From IMG/VR virus record IMGVR_UViG_3300030060_000055, positions 1-58,571 of that record: a stretch of DNA of 58,571 nucleotides; one strand, 5' to 3'. The stretch is from a virus. The notes under the pieces are model-generated. The model worked only from the letters and a program-made list of their open reading frames with translations, searched no databases and was not told the DNA's origin. This document shows positions 1 to 9,344 of this stretch, one piece after another (the first letter of the stretch is position 1; every line of letters starts with the position of its first letter). Position numbers and translations under genes: made by a program.

Positions 1-1218
1 CCAGCATGGATAGTTGGCAGACAACCGCATAAGAAGATCATTATGGCTTCACATACTGCTGAACTGTCTCTCCGTTTCGGTAGAATGGTGCGTAACCTTA
101 TTGATAGCGAGGAGTATCAGGATATATTTCCAGACGTAAGTTTGAATCTCGATTCTAAAGCAGCTGGACGATTTGATATATCGGGTGGCGGTGAATATTT
201 TTCAATCGGAGTTGGCGGTGCGGTAACGGGTCGTGGTGCGGATTTGTTAATTATTGATGACCCACACTCAGAACAACAAGGACAGTCTGCTGATCCAAAA
301 ATTTTCGAAAGCACATACGACTGGTATTTATCCGGTCCTAGACAGCGTTTGCAGCCGGGTGGTGCGATTATCATTGTTATGACTAGATGGGGTAAGAAAG
401 ACTTATGTGGTTCTATACTTAAGGATGCAGCTACTAGAGACAATAGTGATGAGTGGGAAGTTATTGAACTGCCAGCTATATTGCCATCAGGCAGAAGTCT
501 ATGGGAAGAATACTGGAAGGTAGATGAACTTGAAAAGATTAAGGCAACCCTACCTATATCACATTGGGAGGCGCAGTATCAACAGAACCCTGTATCGGAA
601 GAAAGTGCTATTGTTAAACGTGAATGGTGGAAGGAATGGGAACATAAAGAACCTCCAGCATGTGAATTCATTATTCAATCATGGGATACCGCTTTCTTAA
701 AAACACAACGCTCTGACTTCTCTGCATGCACTACATGGGGTGTATTCTATAAAGAAGGTGAGAATGGCTATCCTGCTCCACAAGTTATATTGCTGGATGC
801 ATTTCAAGAAAGAATGGAGTTCCCTGAATTAAAACGTAGAGCATTTGAAGAACATCAACTATGGATGCCTGATGCTTTTATTGTTGAGGCAAAAGCTGCT
901 GGTTCACCTTTGATATTTGAATTAAGACAAATGGGCATACCTGTACAAGAGTTTACACCTTCTAGGGGTAACGATAAGATTGCACGTGTAAACGCAGTAG
1001 CAGATTTATTCGCATCAGGTACAGTATGGTATCCGAAGAAAAGATGGGCAGAAGAAGTTGTAGAACAGTTTGCATCTTTTCCTGTAGGAGACCACGATGA
1101 CTTAGTGGACTCTTCAACACAAGCTTTATTAAGATTTAGACAAGGTGGATTTATCAGATTAGAGCATGATGATGATGAGTATGAAGATGTGTCTGATAGG
1201 GTTGCTAAATACTATTAA
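1..1218 (+). CDS. terL: terminase large subunit, C-terminal part
   Basis: Packaging motor ATPase and nuclease. The reading frame is open from base 1 (PAWIVG...), so the gene enters from outside the window; the N-terminal 93 codons are at 58293-58571. The Walker B-like stretch LLIIDDPHSEQQ is followed by the motor-domain motif VMTRWGKKD, then an RNase H-like nuclease domain with acidic motifs SWDTAF, VEAKAAG and DDLVDSS. The order terminase-portal-scaffold-capsid is standard. Family members read MPPR-HTKSEFASYL-like-PAW here, so about 11 residues, including much of the Walker A region, are missing between the two window ends. The identification is secure; only the junction is unresolved. Confidence 0.95.
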   Translation, partial: PAWIVGRQPHKKIIMASHTAELSLRFGRMVRNLIDSEEYQDIFPDVSLNLDSKAAGRFDISGGGEYFSIGVGGAVTGRGADLLIIDDPHSEQQGQSADPKIFESTYDWYLSGPRQRLQPGGAIIIVMTRWGKKDLCGSILKDAATRDNSDEWEVIELPAILPSGRSLWEEYWKVDELEKIKATLPISHWEAQYQQNPVSEESAIVKREWWKEWEHKEPPACEFIIQSWDTAFLKTQRSDFSACTTWGVFYKEGENGYPAPQVILLDAFQERMEFPELKRRAFEEHQLWMPDAFIVEAKAAGSPLIFELRQMGIPVQEFTPSRGNDKIARVNAVADLFASGTVWYPKKRWAEEVVEQFASFPVGDHDDLVDSSTQALLRFRQGGFIRLEHDDDEYEDVSDRVAKYY

Positions 1219-1237
1219 TATATTTAAACTGATCTAA

Positions 1238-3646
1238 ATGGCTGAAGAAAACATTGACATAACTGTTGTTGATCCTGAAGTGGTCGCAATAGAAACAGAA
1301 GATGGGGGGATGTTAATTGACTTTGATCCTACCTCCTTAGATGAACAAGTACCCTTTGATGCTAACTTAGCAGAATACTTATCAGAAAAAGATTTATCTT
1401 TCTTAGGACACGAACTTGTGTCAGCTTATGAATCAGATAAAGATTCTAGGTCTGATTGGGAAAAGACATACACAGAAGGTTTAGACAACCTTGGATTAAA
1501 AATAGAAGAACGTAACGAGCCTTGGGCTGGTGCGTGTGGTGTTTATCATCCACTCTTATCAGAAGCGGTTGTACGTTTTCAATCACAAGCTATTACAGAA
1601 ATATTTCCAGCAGCAGGTCCAGTACGAACTAATATAGTTGGCAAGATAACTGACGATAAAGAACAACAAGGTAAACGTGTTCAAGACTATATGAATTATC
1701 TTCTTACAGAAGAAATGAAAGAGTATAGGAATGAAACAGAGAATATGTTGTTTAGTTTGCCTTTAGCTGGATCAGCATTTAAAAAGATTTACTACGATGT
1801 GAACATGCAAAGACCATGTTCCATGTTTATACCAGCAGAAGACTTTGTTGTTAGCTATGGTGCATCTGATTTAAGAACAGCTGCACGTGCTACTCATGTT
1901 ATGAGGATGACATTAAATGATATTTTAAAGTTACAGTACGCTGATTTCTATAGAGAAGTATCTTTACCTCAGTCTAGTATAGGTGCAGATAGGATTAGAG
2001 CGAAGTATGCAGAGTTAGCAGGTGATAATCCTAACTACGAGTACGATGTAAACAGCTATAGCAAAGATGGAATGCACACTTTGTTAGAAATGCATGTAGA
2101 TTTAGACCTAGTAGGTTTTGAAGATGAACGTAATGGCAACAAAACAGGTATTGCTTTGCCTTATGTAGTAACAATAGATCAAGGATCAGGTGAAGTTCTA
2201 TCAATCAGGCGTAATTATTTAGAGTCTGACCCCATGAAAGAGCGTAGACAACACTTTGTTCACTATAAATACATGCCCGGATTAGGCTTTTATGGGTTCG
2301 GATTGATACATATGGTAGGTGGACTAGCAAAATCTGCTACTTCTTTGCTTAGACAACTGGTTGATGCAGGTACTTTAGCTAATTTACCGGGTGGTTTGAA
2401 GACTAGAGGTCTTAGAATCAAGGGTGATGACACTCCAATCTATCCCGGAGAGTTCCGTGATGTAGATATTCCGGGTGGAAGCATCAGAGACAACATAACT
2501 TTCCTTCCATATAAAGAACCATCAGGCACTTTGTACCAATTATTAGGAAATATTGTAGAGGAAGGACGTAGATTTGCTTCTATAACAGACTTGAAGGTGT
2601 CTGACATGAACAATCAAGCACCTGTAGGTACGACATTAGCGTTATTAGAGCGCAATATGAAGGTGATGGGCGCGATTCAAGCTAGATTACACGCATCCAT
2701 GCGCCAAGAACTAGGAATCTTGTCGGATATCATCAAAGATTACATGCCAGCAGACTACGAATACGAAGTTGATGGCGATACAGCCATAAAAGCTGTAGAT
2801 TTTGACGAAAGAGTAGACATAATTCCAGTATCAGACCCAAATGCAGCAACAATGGCGCAAAGAATCATGCAATATCAGGCAGCTTTGCAACTTGCACAGT
2901 CTGCACCACAGTTATATGACCTACCAAAGCTACACAGACAGATGTTAGAGGTGTTAGGCATACGTGATGCGCAAGATATCGTGCCATTAGAGGATGACAT
3001 CAATCCTACAGACCCTGTATCAGAGAATATGGACATACTTAATGGCAAACCTGTAAAAGCTTTCGAGTATCAAGACCATGCTGCACATATCACAGTGCAT
3101 ATGTCTATGTTACAAGACCCCAAGATACAAGAACTTGCTGCCCAAGCACCTAACGCTGACGCAATACAGGCTGCACTAAGCAATCACATAGTAGAACACT
3201 TAGGATTTGAATACAGAAGGCAGATAGAAGAGGAGATAGGAACTAAACTACCACCTGTAGGAGAACCACTACCACCAGAAATAGAACTAAGACTATCAAC
3301 TCTAGTGGCAGCAGCAGCACAACAACTGCTTGGTAAAAACTTACAAGCTGCTCAGATGGAACAGGCACAAGAACAGATGCAAGACCCTGTTCTACAAATG
3401 CAACAACAGGAACTTGCTATCAAAGCACAACAAGCACAAGACAAAACAAACACTGATGAGGCACGTATAGCTGCTGACTTAGAGAAAGCTAGAATGAAAG
3501 ATGAACTAGAACGTATTAAGATCGAAGCTGATCTTGAAATGGCTGGTGCTAAAGTCGGTGCTGATATAGCTAGAGTATCTGCACAAGAAAGAACTAAAGG
3601 TGCAGAGATAGGTAGAAAGATAGCAGATACACTTACTAAAGATTAA
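1238..3646 (+). CDS. portal protein, P22/podovirus type
   Basis: Dodecameric head vertex through which DNA is packaged and ejected. At 802 residues it is in the large P22-like portal size class. The N-terminal part contains ERNEPWAGACGVYHPLLSEAV and IFPAAGPVRT, and the core has GLIHMVGGLAKSATSLLRQLVDAGT followed by a P(G/S)G-rich loop, as in many marine phage portals. The last 130 residues are glutamine-, alanine- and lysine-rich helix, matching the C-terminal barrel or coiled region of this class. It starts 20 bases after the terminase stop with a weak ribosome site, and its stop overlaps the next ATG (TAATG), suggesting translational coupling. Confidence 0.92.
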   Translation: MAEENIDITVVDPEVVAIETEDGGMLIDFDPTSLDEQVPFDANLAEYLSEKDLSFLGHELVSAYESDKDSRSDWEKTYTEGLDNLGLKIEERNEPWAGACGVYHPLLSEAVVRFQSQAITEIFPAAGPVRTNIVGKITDDKEQQGKRVQDYMNYLLTEEMKEYRNETENMLFSLPLAGSAFKKIYYDVNMQRPCSMFIPAEDFVVSYGASDLRTAARATHVMRMTLNDILKLQYADFYREVSLPQSSIGADRIRAKYAELAGDNPNYEYDVNSYSKDGMHTLLEMHVDLDLVGFEDERNGNKTGIALPYVVTIDQGSGEVLSIRRNYLESDPMKERRQHFVHYKYMPGLGFYGFGLIHMVGGLAKSATSLLRQLVDAGTLANLPGGLKTRGLRIKGDDTPIYPGEFRDVDIPGGSIRDNITFLPYKEPSGTLYQLLGNIVEEGRRFASITDLKVSDMNNQAPVGTTLALLERNMKVMGAIQARLHASMRQELGILSDIIKDYMPADYEYEVDGDTAIKAVDFDERVDIIPVSDPNAATMAQRIMQYQAALQLAQSAPQLYDLPKLHRQMLEVLGIRDAQDIVPLEDDINPTDPVSENMDILNGKPVKAFEYQDHAAHITVHMSMLQDPKIQELAAQAPNADAIQAALSNHIVEHLGFEYRRQIEEEIGTKLPPVGEPLPPEIELRLSTLVAAAAQQLLGKNLQAAQMEQAQEQMQDPVLQMQQQELAIKAQQAQDKTNTDEARIAADLEKARMKDELERIKIEADLEMAGAKVGADIARVSAQERTKGAEIGRKIADTLTKD

Positions 3647-3840
3647 TGGAAGTTGATATAAAGTTTACAGAAGACTTGACACAGAGTTTAAACGATGAGA
3701 TAAATAGAATTACTGAAGTCATTATAGATGGAGAAATAAAGGACCTTACGGAACTTTACCACTATAAGGGCAAGATCGAAGGGTTACGTATTGCCCTCCG
3801 TGAGATAACTGATAAATATAATTCAGTTGTAGAAAGTTAA
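3646..3840 (+). CDS. small helical protein after portal
   Basis: 64 residues, acidic, predicted mostly alpha-helical (LNDEINRITEVI...LYHYKGKIEGLRIALREI). The start codon overlaps the portal stop. It is probably a small packaging or head-assembly factor by position. No family is recognised and the function is unknown. Confidence 0.75.
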   Translation: MEVDIKFTEDLTQSLNDEINRITEVIIDGEIKDLTELYHYKGKIEGLRIALREITDKYNSVVES

Positions 3841-3846
3841 TACGCA

Positions 3847-3884
3847 CCTTTCATGGTGAAAGGAAAGGAGAACGTCAAACTCCT
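3847..3884 (+). other. two tandem hairpins upstream of groES
   Basis: CCTTTC (3847-3852) pairs with GAAAGG (3858-3863) across a 5-base loop, and AGGAG (3866-3870) pairs with CTCCT (3880-3884). They lie in the only gap (3841-3914) of this gene run. They could be an mRNA processing or translation-control element for the co-chaperonin; there is no T-run, so they do not look like a terminator. Confidence 0.4.
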
Positions 3885-3914
3885 ATATATATTTGATGCA
3901 ACATAAGGAAACTT

Positions 3915-4301
3915 ATGACAGTTGAAGCAGTAAAAGAGGAAGCTGTAGAGCAAGCGGAATCCGCAGAACCTACACAACTTCCCGAACCTCAAGGGTATAA
4001 AATATTGATAGCACTACCAGAACACGAAGAAGTATCTGATGGTGGTATTATTATTGCAGACCAATATAGAAAGAGAGAGGAGACAGCATCCATAGTGGGT
4101 TTTGTTTTAAAGATGGGTCCAGATTGCTATAAAGATGAAACTAGATTTCCTACAGGACCATACTGTAAGGAAGGCGATTTTATTATTATGAGATCATATA
4201 GTGGCACACGCATGAGTATTCATGGCAAAGAATTTAGACTTATTAATGATGATACTGTAGAAGCTGTTGTAGATGACCCTAGAGGAATAGAGAAAGCATG
4301 A
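3915..4301 (+). CDS. GroES-like co-chaperonin (Cpn10)
   Basis: Predicted lid for the host GroEL chamber, helping capsid proteins fold. After about 25 acidic residues the Cpn10 fold is visible: GYKILIALPEHEEVSDGGIIIADQ, the region of the mobile loop, then ASIVGFVLKMG, CKEGDFIIMRSYSGTRMSIHGKEFRLINDDTVEAVV near the C terminus. No GroEL is encoded, so it should act with the host chaperonin. It sits between portal and scaffold, immediately before the head genes it would serve, and the next gene overlaps it by 4 bases. T4 gp31 is the known functional precedent. Confidence 0.85.
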   Translation: MTVEAVKEEAVEQAESAEPTQLPEPQGYKILIALPEHEEVSDGGIIIADQYRKREETASIVGFVLKMGPDCYKDETRFPTGPYCKEGDFIIMRSYSGTRMSIHGKEFRLINDDTVEAVVDDPRGIEKA

Positions 4302-5245
4302 TGGAAGAAGCACAAGCTTTAGAAGAAGAACTTGCTCCTACTACAGAAGTACAAGTACCTGTACCTGATGTAGAGATAGAAGTAGTTGATGATCGTCCAG
4401 TAGAGGATCAAAGACCACCAAAGCAAGAATTATCCGATGATGATGTCGATGAAGAAATAGAAGGCATCGGTGAAAGAACTAAAAAACGTATAGACAAACT
4501 TAAGTTTGATTATCACGAAGAGCGCAGAAAAGCAGAAGCTGCCCAAAAAGTAAGGGATGAAGCTGCTGGCATAGCAAAACAGTTACATGATGAGAATCAG
4601 AGACTTAAAGCTACAGTTGCTAAAAGTGAAGATGCGTTACTTAATAGTTTAAAAACTAAAACCTCTACTGAGATAGAGGCAGCTAAAGAAACTTATAAGC
4701 AAGCATATGAGGCTGGTGACACAGAAAAGTTATTAGAGGCACAAGAAAAGTTATCATCAGCTTATGCTGATAAAAACTATGTTGATAATTATCAACCACA
4801 AATGCCTCAACCAGTACAGCAACCTCAACCACAACAATATGCACAACCTCAATACGCACAACCAACACAAGAACAGGTATCTATAGACCCTGCTGCTGCT
4901 GAATACATAAGGCAGAATCCTTGGTTTGAACGTGCTGGCGATGAGGATATGACAGCATTAGCTTATGGTATGCACGCTAAATTAGTAAGAGAAGGAATCG
5001 ATCCTGTGAGAGACTCTGAAACTTATTATTCAAGAGTAGACGAAGCTGTAAAACAAAGATTTCCAGAACGCTTTGAGGAGAACACTGCATCCTCACAGCG
5101 ACCCTCGACTGTGGTAGCACCTGCTAATAGAGCAAGTACTAAACAGCGCACAGTGCAGTTAACCAAGACTCAAGTTACTCTCGCCAAGAAACTTGGACTT
5201 ACACCAGAACAATACGCAGCGCAATATGCGAAGGAGCAAAGATAA
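4298..5245 (+). CDS. scaffolding protein
   Basis: Internal template for procapsid assembly. It has the usual architecture: an acidic, disordered N terminus (residues 1-60), a long charged helix (about 65-165, RIDKLKFDYHEERRKAEAAQK...), a Q/P-rich linker (about 170-200), and a short basic C terminus ending AKKLGLTPEQYAAQYAKEQR that could bind the coat. The call rests on composition plus its place just before the capsid gene. No protease signature is present. Confidence 0.75.
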   Translation: MMEEAQALEEELAPTTEVQVPVPDVEIEVVDDRPVEDQRPPKQELSDDDVDEEIEGIGERTKKRIDKLKFDYHEERRKAEAAQKVRDEAAGIAKQLHDENQRLKATVAKSEDALLNSLKTKTSTEIEAAKETYKQAYEAGDTEKLLEAQEKLSSAYADKNYVDNYQPQMPQPVQQPQPQQYAQPQYAQPTQEQVSIDPAAAEYIRQNPWFERAGDEDMTALAYGMHAKLVREGIDPVRDSETYYSRVDEAVKQRFPERFEENTASSQRPSTVVAPANRASTKQRTVQLTKTQVTLAKKLGLTPEQYAAQYAKEQR

Positions 5246-5718
5246 TGGAAAAGTCAGAACAAAATGATGTTCAAGAGCGCAACCCACGTGAATTAGAGTC
5301 AAGAGACTCTGAGCAACGAGAACAACCTTGGTCTCCCCCAAACTTGTTGCCTGACCCTAAACCTGAACCCGGATATGTTTTCCGTTGGATACGTACAGCA
5401 TCTGCTGGACAGTCTGACAATATGAATGTATCAACTAAGTTCAGAGAAGGTTGGACACCTGTTAAAGCAGAGGATCATCCTGAATTGCAAATGGTTAGGG
5501 ATACTAACTCGCAGTTCAAAGATGGTGTAGAGGTAGGTGGATTGCTTTTATGTAAAGCACCTGAAGAAGAAATCAAGAAGCGTGCTGATTATTATATTCA
5601 GCAAGCGGATCAACAGATGTCTGCTTTAGATGCTAACTACATGAGGGATGAAAACCCTGCCATGCCTATGTTTAAAGAAAGGAAGACACAGGTTACTTTT
5701 GGTAAAGGTGGTAAGTAA
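5245..5718 (+). CDS. hypothetical head-region protein
   Basis: 157 residues, hydrophilic, with a conserved-looking core PEPGYVFRWIRTASAGQSDNMN and GVEVGGLLLCKAPEE, and a C terminus ending RKTQVTFGKGGK. It starts on the last base of the scaffold stop (TAATGG). A role in head assembly is inferred from position only; I do not recognise a family of known function. Confidence 0.75.
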   Translation: MEKSEQNDVQERNPRELESRDSEQREQPWSPPNLLPDPKPEPGYVFRWIRTASAGQSDNMNVSTKFREGWTPVKAEDHPELQMVRDTNSQFKDGVEVGGLLLCKAPEEEIKKRADYYIQQADQQMSALDANYMRDENPAMPMFKERKTQVTFGKGGK

Positions 5719-5761
5719 TTACTATCTTTTTTGTTAAATTTTTGTATAAAAGGTATATAAA

Positions 5762-6343
5762 ATGAGTAGTTCAGCAACACCTTACGGAGCAAGACCTGTT
5801 GGCACTTTGAGTGCAAGCGGTTCTTTCACCGGCAAGGTAAGACATTACGGCATAGCTTCTGGCTATGGCACTGCAATTTTCTATGGCGATTTCGTTAAGT
5901 TAGTTGCTGCTGGTACAGTCGAAAAAGACACTGGCACAACTTCATTGACTCCCGTAGGAATTTTTCTAGGTGTATCTTATACCGATCCAAATACAAGCCA
6001 GAAAACTTTTTCTCAATACTTTCCAGCAAGTACAGCAGCTGATGATATTCAAGCTTATGTATTGGATGACCCAAATGTTCTTTTCGAAATGCAAGCAGAT
6101 GGCTCAGCCGCTGTGACCAATATCGGAAACAATGTAGCGGTAGTTCAAACTGCTGGTTCAACAAGTATTGGAACAAGTAAAAACGCCATTGATATATCTA
6201 CAGCAGCCACTACGACTGCTACACTTCCTGTAAGGATAGTAGATATCTCGCCTAAATCTGACAACTCAAGCGGTGATTCATACACTGACTTAGTTGCTAA
6301 GTTTAATGCGGGGCATATCATGGACAATACAACTGGCATATAA
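5762..6343 (+). CDS. putative head decoration protein
   Basis: 193 residues, rich in Gly/Ser/Thr and beta-prone, beginning MSSSATPYGARPVGTLSASGSF. Such proteins directly before the major capsid gene are usually capsid-stabilising decoration proteins. The motif DFVKLVAAGTVEKD...TPVGIFLGVSYTD fits a beta-barrel decoration fold. It has its own 43-base leader, which is T-rich with TATAAAA-like stretches, so separate promotion or strong translation is possible. Confidence 0.6.
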   Translation: MSSSATPYGARPVGTLSASGSFTGKVRHYGIASGYGTAIFYGDFVKLVAAGTVEKDTGTTSLTPVGIFLGVSYTDPNTSQKTFSQYFPASTAADDIQAYVLDDPNVLFEMQADGSAAVTNIGNNVAVVQTAGSTSIGTSKNAIDISTAATTTATLPVRIVDISPKSDNSSGDSYTDLVAKFNAGHIMDNTTGI

Positions 6344-6356
6344 AGGAGAATAAGAA

Positions 6357-7271
6357 ATGGCAATTTCAAGAGCGCAGTTACTTAAAGAACTCCTTCCGGG
6401 ATTAAATGCCCTGTTTGGATTAGAGTATGCTAAATACGAGAATGAGCATGAGCAGATTTATGAAACAGAAACTTCTGACAGATCGTTTGAAGAAGAAGTG
6501 AAGTTAAGTGGATTTGGTCAAGCTTCTGTTAAAGATGAAGGTTCAGCTATCAATTACGATACTGCACAAGAATCCTTTAGCACTCGTTACAACCATGAAA
6601 CAATAGCGATGGGTTTTGCTATAACTGAAGAAGCGATGGAGGATAACCTCTATGATTCGCTTTCTGCACGTTATACTAAAGCACTTGCTAGAAGCATGGC
6701 TTACACAAAGCAAGTAAAAGCTGCGAATCCTCTTAACCAAGGATTCTCAGGTGGTTCGTTCAATTCTGGCGATGGTGTAGATTTGTTTTCTACTGCACAC
6801 CCTTTGGTGTCAGGAGGAACAAACTCCAACACATTTGCAACACAAGCAGACCTTAATGAAACTTCATTAGAGAACGCTGTGATTCAAATAGCTGGATGGA
6901 CTGATGAGCGTGGACTGTTAATAGCAGCTAAACCACGTAAGCTTATCGTTCCACCAAACGGCATGTTTACTGCTTCACGTATCTTAGAATCTGATGGTAG
7001 ACCAGCGACAGCTGATAACGATCTCAACGCAATCAAAGCGAATGGAAGCATTCCTGAAGGTTACGTTGTTAATCACTTCCTAACAGACACTAATGCATTC
7101 TTCATAATGACAGACGTACCAAATGGCTTTAAGCACTTTGCACGTACTCCATTAGAAACAAGTATGGATGGTGACTTTGATACTGGTAATGTAAGATACA
7201 AAGCAAGAGAAAGATATTCCTTTGGAGTGTCTGATCCACTAGGTATTTTTGGTTCTTCGGGATCAAGCTAG
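6357..7271 (+). CDS. major capsid protein, Mu-like HK97 fold
   Basis: 304 residues. The N-terminal AISRAQLLKELLPGLNALFGLEY and FEEEVKLSGFGQASVKDEGSA..YDTAQESFSTRYNHETIAMGFAITEEAMEDNLYD match the Mu major head subunit family, with a C-terminal domain around RKLIVPPNGMFTASRILES. It is preceded by a strong AAGGAG ribosome site and followed by a hairpin terminator, consistent with high expression. No N-terminal delta domain is seen, so the separate scaffold at 4298 should serve assembly. Confidence 0.93.
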   Translation: MAISRAQLLKELLPGLNALFGLEYAKYENEHEQIYETETSDRSFEEEVKLSGFGQASVKDEGSAINYDTAQESFSTRYNHETIAMGFAITEEAMEDNLYDSLSARYTKALARSMAYTKQVKAANPLNQGFSGGSFNSGDGVDLFSTAHPLVSGGTNSNTFATQADLNETSLENAVIQIAGWTDERGLLIAAKPRKLIVPPNGMFTASRILESDGRPATADNDLNAIKANGSIPEGYVVNHFLTDTNAFFIMTDVPNGFKHFARTPLETSMDGDFDTGNVRYKARERYSFGVSDPLGIFGSSGSS

Positions 7272-7278
7272 TAACTTG

Positions 7279-7315
7279 AGGGGAGTTGAAATGATATATA
7301 CTCCCCTTTCTTTCT
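7279..7315 (+). terminator. intrinsic terminator after capsid gene
   Basis: AGGGGAGT (7279-7286) pairs with ACTCCCCT (7300-7307), an 8-bp GC-rich stem with a 13-base loop, followed by TTTCTTTCT. It lies 8 bases after the capsid stop. It is the only clear T-tailed intrinsic terminator I found in the late operon and probably attenuates rather than stops transcription, since no obvious promoter follows. Confidence 0.75.
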
Positions 7316-7387
7316 AGGGATTAAATTAATCTATCGACTGCCCTAGCAGACTCGCCAAGACGATAGAATTTATTAAGGAGACTTAGT

Positions 7388-7894
7388 ATGGCAAAATCAA
7401 CATTTTCAGGACCGGTTAGATCACTAGCTGGTTTTATTTCAGCAGGTAATGCTACAGTAACTAGCCTTACTGCTGACACAACTCTCACAGTCGCAGCACA
7501 CTCAGGTAAGATACTTACTTGTAATGACGCTGATGGTAAATTTACTTTACCTAGCATTGTGGCTACAGCACCAAATTCAGATGATGATCCGAATCAACTT
7601 AATAACTTAGGTGCTTCATTTACTTTTGTAATTGAAACAGCAGCTACAGACCTAGATATTTTAACTGATGGAACTGATAAGTTCGTTGGTGGACTGTATA
7701 TGGGTAAAAGCGATGCAGCAGGTAAAACATTTTTCTCAGGTGCAAGCAATGATGTTATAACTTTAAATGGTACAACTAAAGGCGGTATAGCTGGAACTAT
7801 CATTAGAGTTACAGCAATAGCTTCAGCTAAGTATGCAGTAGAGGGTATTAACCTTGCTTCTGGTACTGTAGTAACTCCATTTGCTGACGCTTAA
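7388..7894 (+). CDS. structural protein, probable head or fibre accessory
   Basis: 168 residues, Gly/Thr/Ala-rich and beta-prone (FTLPSIVATAPNSD..., FVGGLYMGKSDAAGKTFFSGASND). It has a good AAGGAG ribosome site. Upstream, CTATCG and CGATAG form a short inverted repeat in the leader. Composition suggests a virion surface or decoration protein; no specific family is recognised. Confidence 0.65.
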   Translation: MAKSTFSGPVRSLAGFISAGNATVTSLTADTTLTVAAHSGKILTCNDADGKFTLPSIVATAPNSDDDPNQLNNLGASFTFVIETAATDLDILTDGTDKFVGGLYMGKSDAAGKTFFSGASNDVITLNGTTKGGIAGTIIRVTAIASAKYAVEGINLASGTVVTPFADA

Positions 7895-7905
7895 GGGGGT
7901 CTATA

Positions 7906-8340
7906 ATGGCTGATGCAGTAACAACACAAACTATCTTAGACGATGGTGGTAAAAACTTAATAGTTAAATTAACTAATATAAGTGATGGCACTGGTGAAAG
8001 TGATGTCACTAAAGTTGATGTATCTGCTTTAACTTCAGGTATTAATGGTCAAGCATGTTCAGGTATAAATATAAATAGGATATGGTTTAGTAATGTAGGT
8101 ATGGGTTTCAAATTATTTTGGAATGCATCCTCAAATGTATTTGTATTAGAAGCAGGAGCAGATCAAACTGATACTTGGGATTTTACTTGGAGTAGTAAAA
8201 ATTTGCCGGGAATACCTAATAATGCAGGTAGTGGAAAAAATGGTGATCTATTATTAACAACTGTTGGACACACCAGCGGTGATACTTATAGCATCATTAT
8301 TTGGGCAAATAAAAGTTACGATACTGCTACTACAGCGTAA
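7906..8340 (+). CDS. structural protein, unknown role
   Basis: 144 residues, beta-rich, with NRIWFSNVGMGFKLFWNASSNVFVLEAGADQTDTWDFTW. It has an AGGGGG ribosome site and follows the previous gene by 11 bases. It is probably a capsid-associated protein by position. The stop overlaps the next start. Confidence 0.65.
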   Translation: MADAVTTQTILDDGGKNLIVKLTNISDGTGESDVTKVDVSALTSGINGQACSGININRIWFSNVGMGFKLFWNASSNVFVLEAGADQTDTWDFTWSSKNLPGIPNNAGSGKNGDLLLTTVGHTSGDTYSIIIWANKSYDTATTA

Positions 8341-8537
8341 TGTCTAAGTCAGTAGAAACTGATAACTTACCTTTAGAAGCACGTTTAAGTGGTTTAGAAA
8401 GAGAGTACGCTCTACGTTATGAGTACATAGAGCGTAGACTCGATGAAGGTAGCAAGAAGTTTTTAAGAATAGAAAATATGCTGTGGGGTCTTTATGGTTT
8501 AGTTTCTGTTGCAGTCGCATATATTAAATTTATATGA
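8340..8537 (+). CDS. small tail-anchored membrane protein
   Basis: 65 residues: a charged helix (EARLSGLEREYALRYEYIERRLDEG) followed by one C-terminal membrane segment (LWGLYGLVSVAVAYIKFI). It overlaps the next membrane protein, so the two may act together, for example as a holin with a partner. The function is not shown by sequence. Confidence 0.65.
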   Translation: MSKSVETDNLPLEARLSGLEREYALRYEYIERRLDEGSKKFLRIENMLWGLYGLVSVAVAYIKFI

Positions 8538-8851
8538 TGGAAGAATCTGTAAAGAAAAAAATTAATCTTGAAGTAGAGATAGATGCTAATGCAAATAGTG
8601 CAGGTGACAATCCTTTTCAGAAGTGGATACACCTAGCAAGAACTGTTGATGCTTGGAGAATATTTCCAAGAGCGTTTGTAACTGTATATATCATATTACT
8701 TTATAAAGTTGTCACTTGGTTCATGGACATACCAGAACCTAACTTAGAACAAGCAGGTCTTGTGTCTATAGTGGTTGGTGCTATGGCAGCAGTCTTTGGT
8801 ATATATGCTGGTACATCAGGACAAAGTAAAAAGTTTAAAGGTGAGGATTAA
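8534..8851 (+). CDS. holin-like membrane protein
   Basis: 105 residues with two hydrophobic segments, about residues 48-66 (AFVTVYIILLYKVVTWFMD) and 75-96 (AGLVSIVVGAMAAVFGIYAG), and charged ends. Size and topology fit class II holins, and similar proteins recur in marine phage head modules. The lysozyme is 27 kb away and other candidate holins lie beside it, so holin is only a suggestion. It overlaps both neighbours by one to four bases. Confidence 0.55.
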   Translation: MMEESVKKKINLEVEIDANANSAGDNPFQKWIHLARTVDAWRIFPRAFVTVYIILLYKVVTWFMDIPEPNLEQAGLVSIVVGAMAAVFGIYAGTSGQSKKFKGED

Positions 8852-9132
8852 TGGCTAAAGACTCTAAGTTAAAAAATGCAGGAGTAAGTGGATACAATAA
8901 GCCAAAACGAACACCAAATCATCCTAAAAAATCACACGTAGTTGTTGCCAAGAAAGGCGACAAAACTAAAACAATACGTTTTGGTCAACAGGGTGTTAAA
9001 GGTGCTGGCAAAAATCCTAAGTCTAAAAAAGATAAAGCACGTAAGAAATCATACTATGCAAGACACAATGCACAAGATGCTAGTCCAGATAAGTTTAGCG
9101 CAAGGTATTGGAGTCATAAGGTTAAATGGTAA
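8851..9132 (+). CDS. small basic protein 1
   Basis: 93 residues with many Lys/Arg and a distinctive core TKTIRFGQQGVKGAGKNPKSKKDKARKKSYYARHN, ending SARYWSHKVKW. I associate this pattern with many marine phages, where it has no assigned function. First of six consecutive basic proteins. Binding packaged DNA is a reasonable inference from charge only. Confidence 0.75.
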   Translation: MAKDSKLKNAGVSGYNKPKRTPNHPKKSHVVVAKKGDKTKTIRFGQQGVKGAGKNPKSKKDKARKKSYYARHNAQDASPDKFSARYWSHKVKW

Positions 9133-9344
9133 TAAGTAGAACTCAAACTAAAAAACAAATGACAGGCAAAAAAAAGAAATCAAGGGTAAATGAAGCTGGT
9201 AATTATACAAAGCCGGGTATGCGTGAGAGAATGTTTAAACGTATTAAGGCTGGTGGTAAAGGTGGAAAGCCCGGACAATGGAGTGCTAGGAAAGCACAGA
9301 TGTTAGCTAAACAATATAAATCAAAAGGTGGAGGATATAAGTGA
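9126..9344 (+). CDS. small basic protein 2
   Basis: 72 residues, strongly basic, with the recurrent pattern NEAGNYTKPGMRERMFKRIKAGGKGGKPGQWSARKAQMLAKQYK. I recognise this as a family common in cyanophages and other marine phages, function unknown. Overlaps the previous gene by 7 bases and the next by 4. Confidence 0.78.
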   Translation: MVISRTQTKKQMTGKKKKSRVNEAGNYTKPGMRERMFKRIKAGGKGGKPGQWSARKAQMLAKQYKSKGGGYK

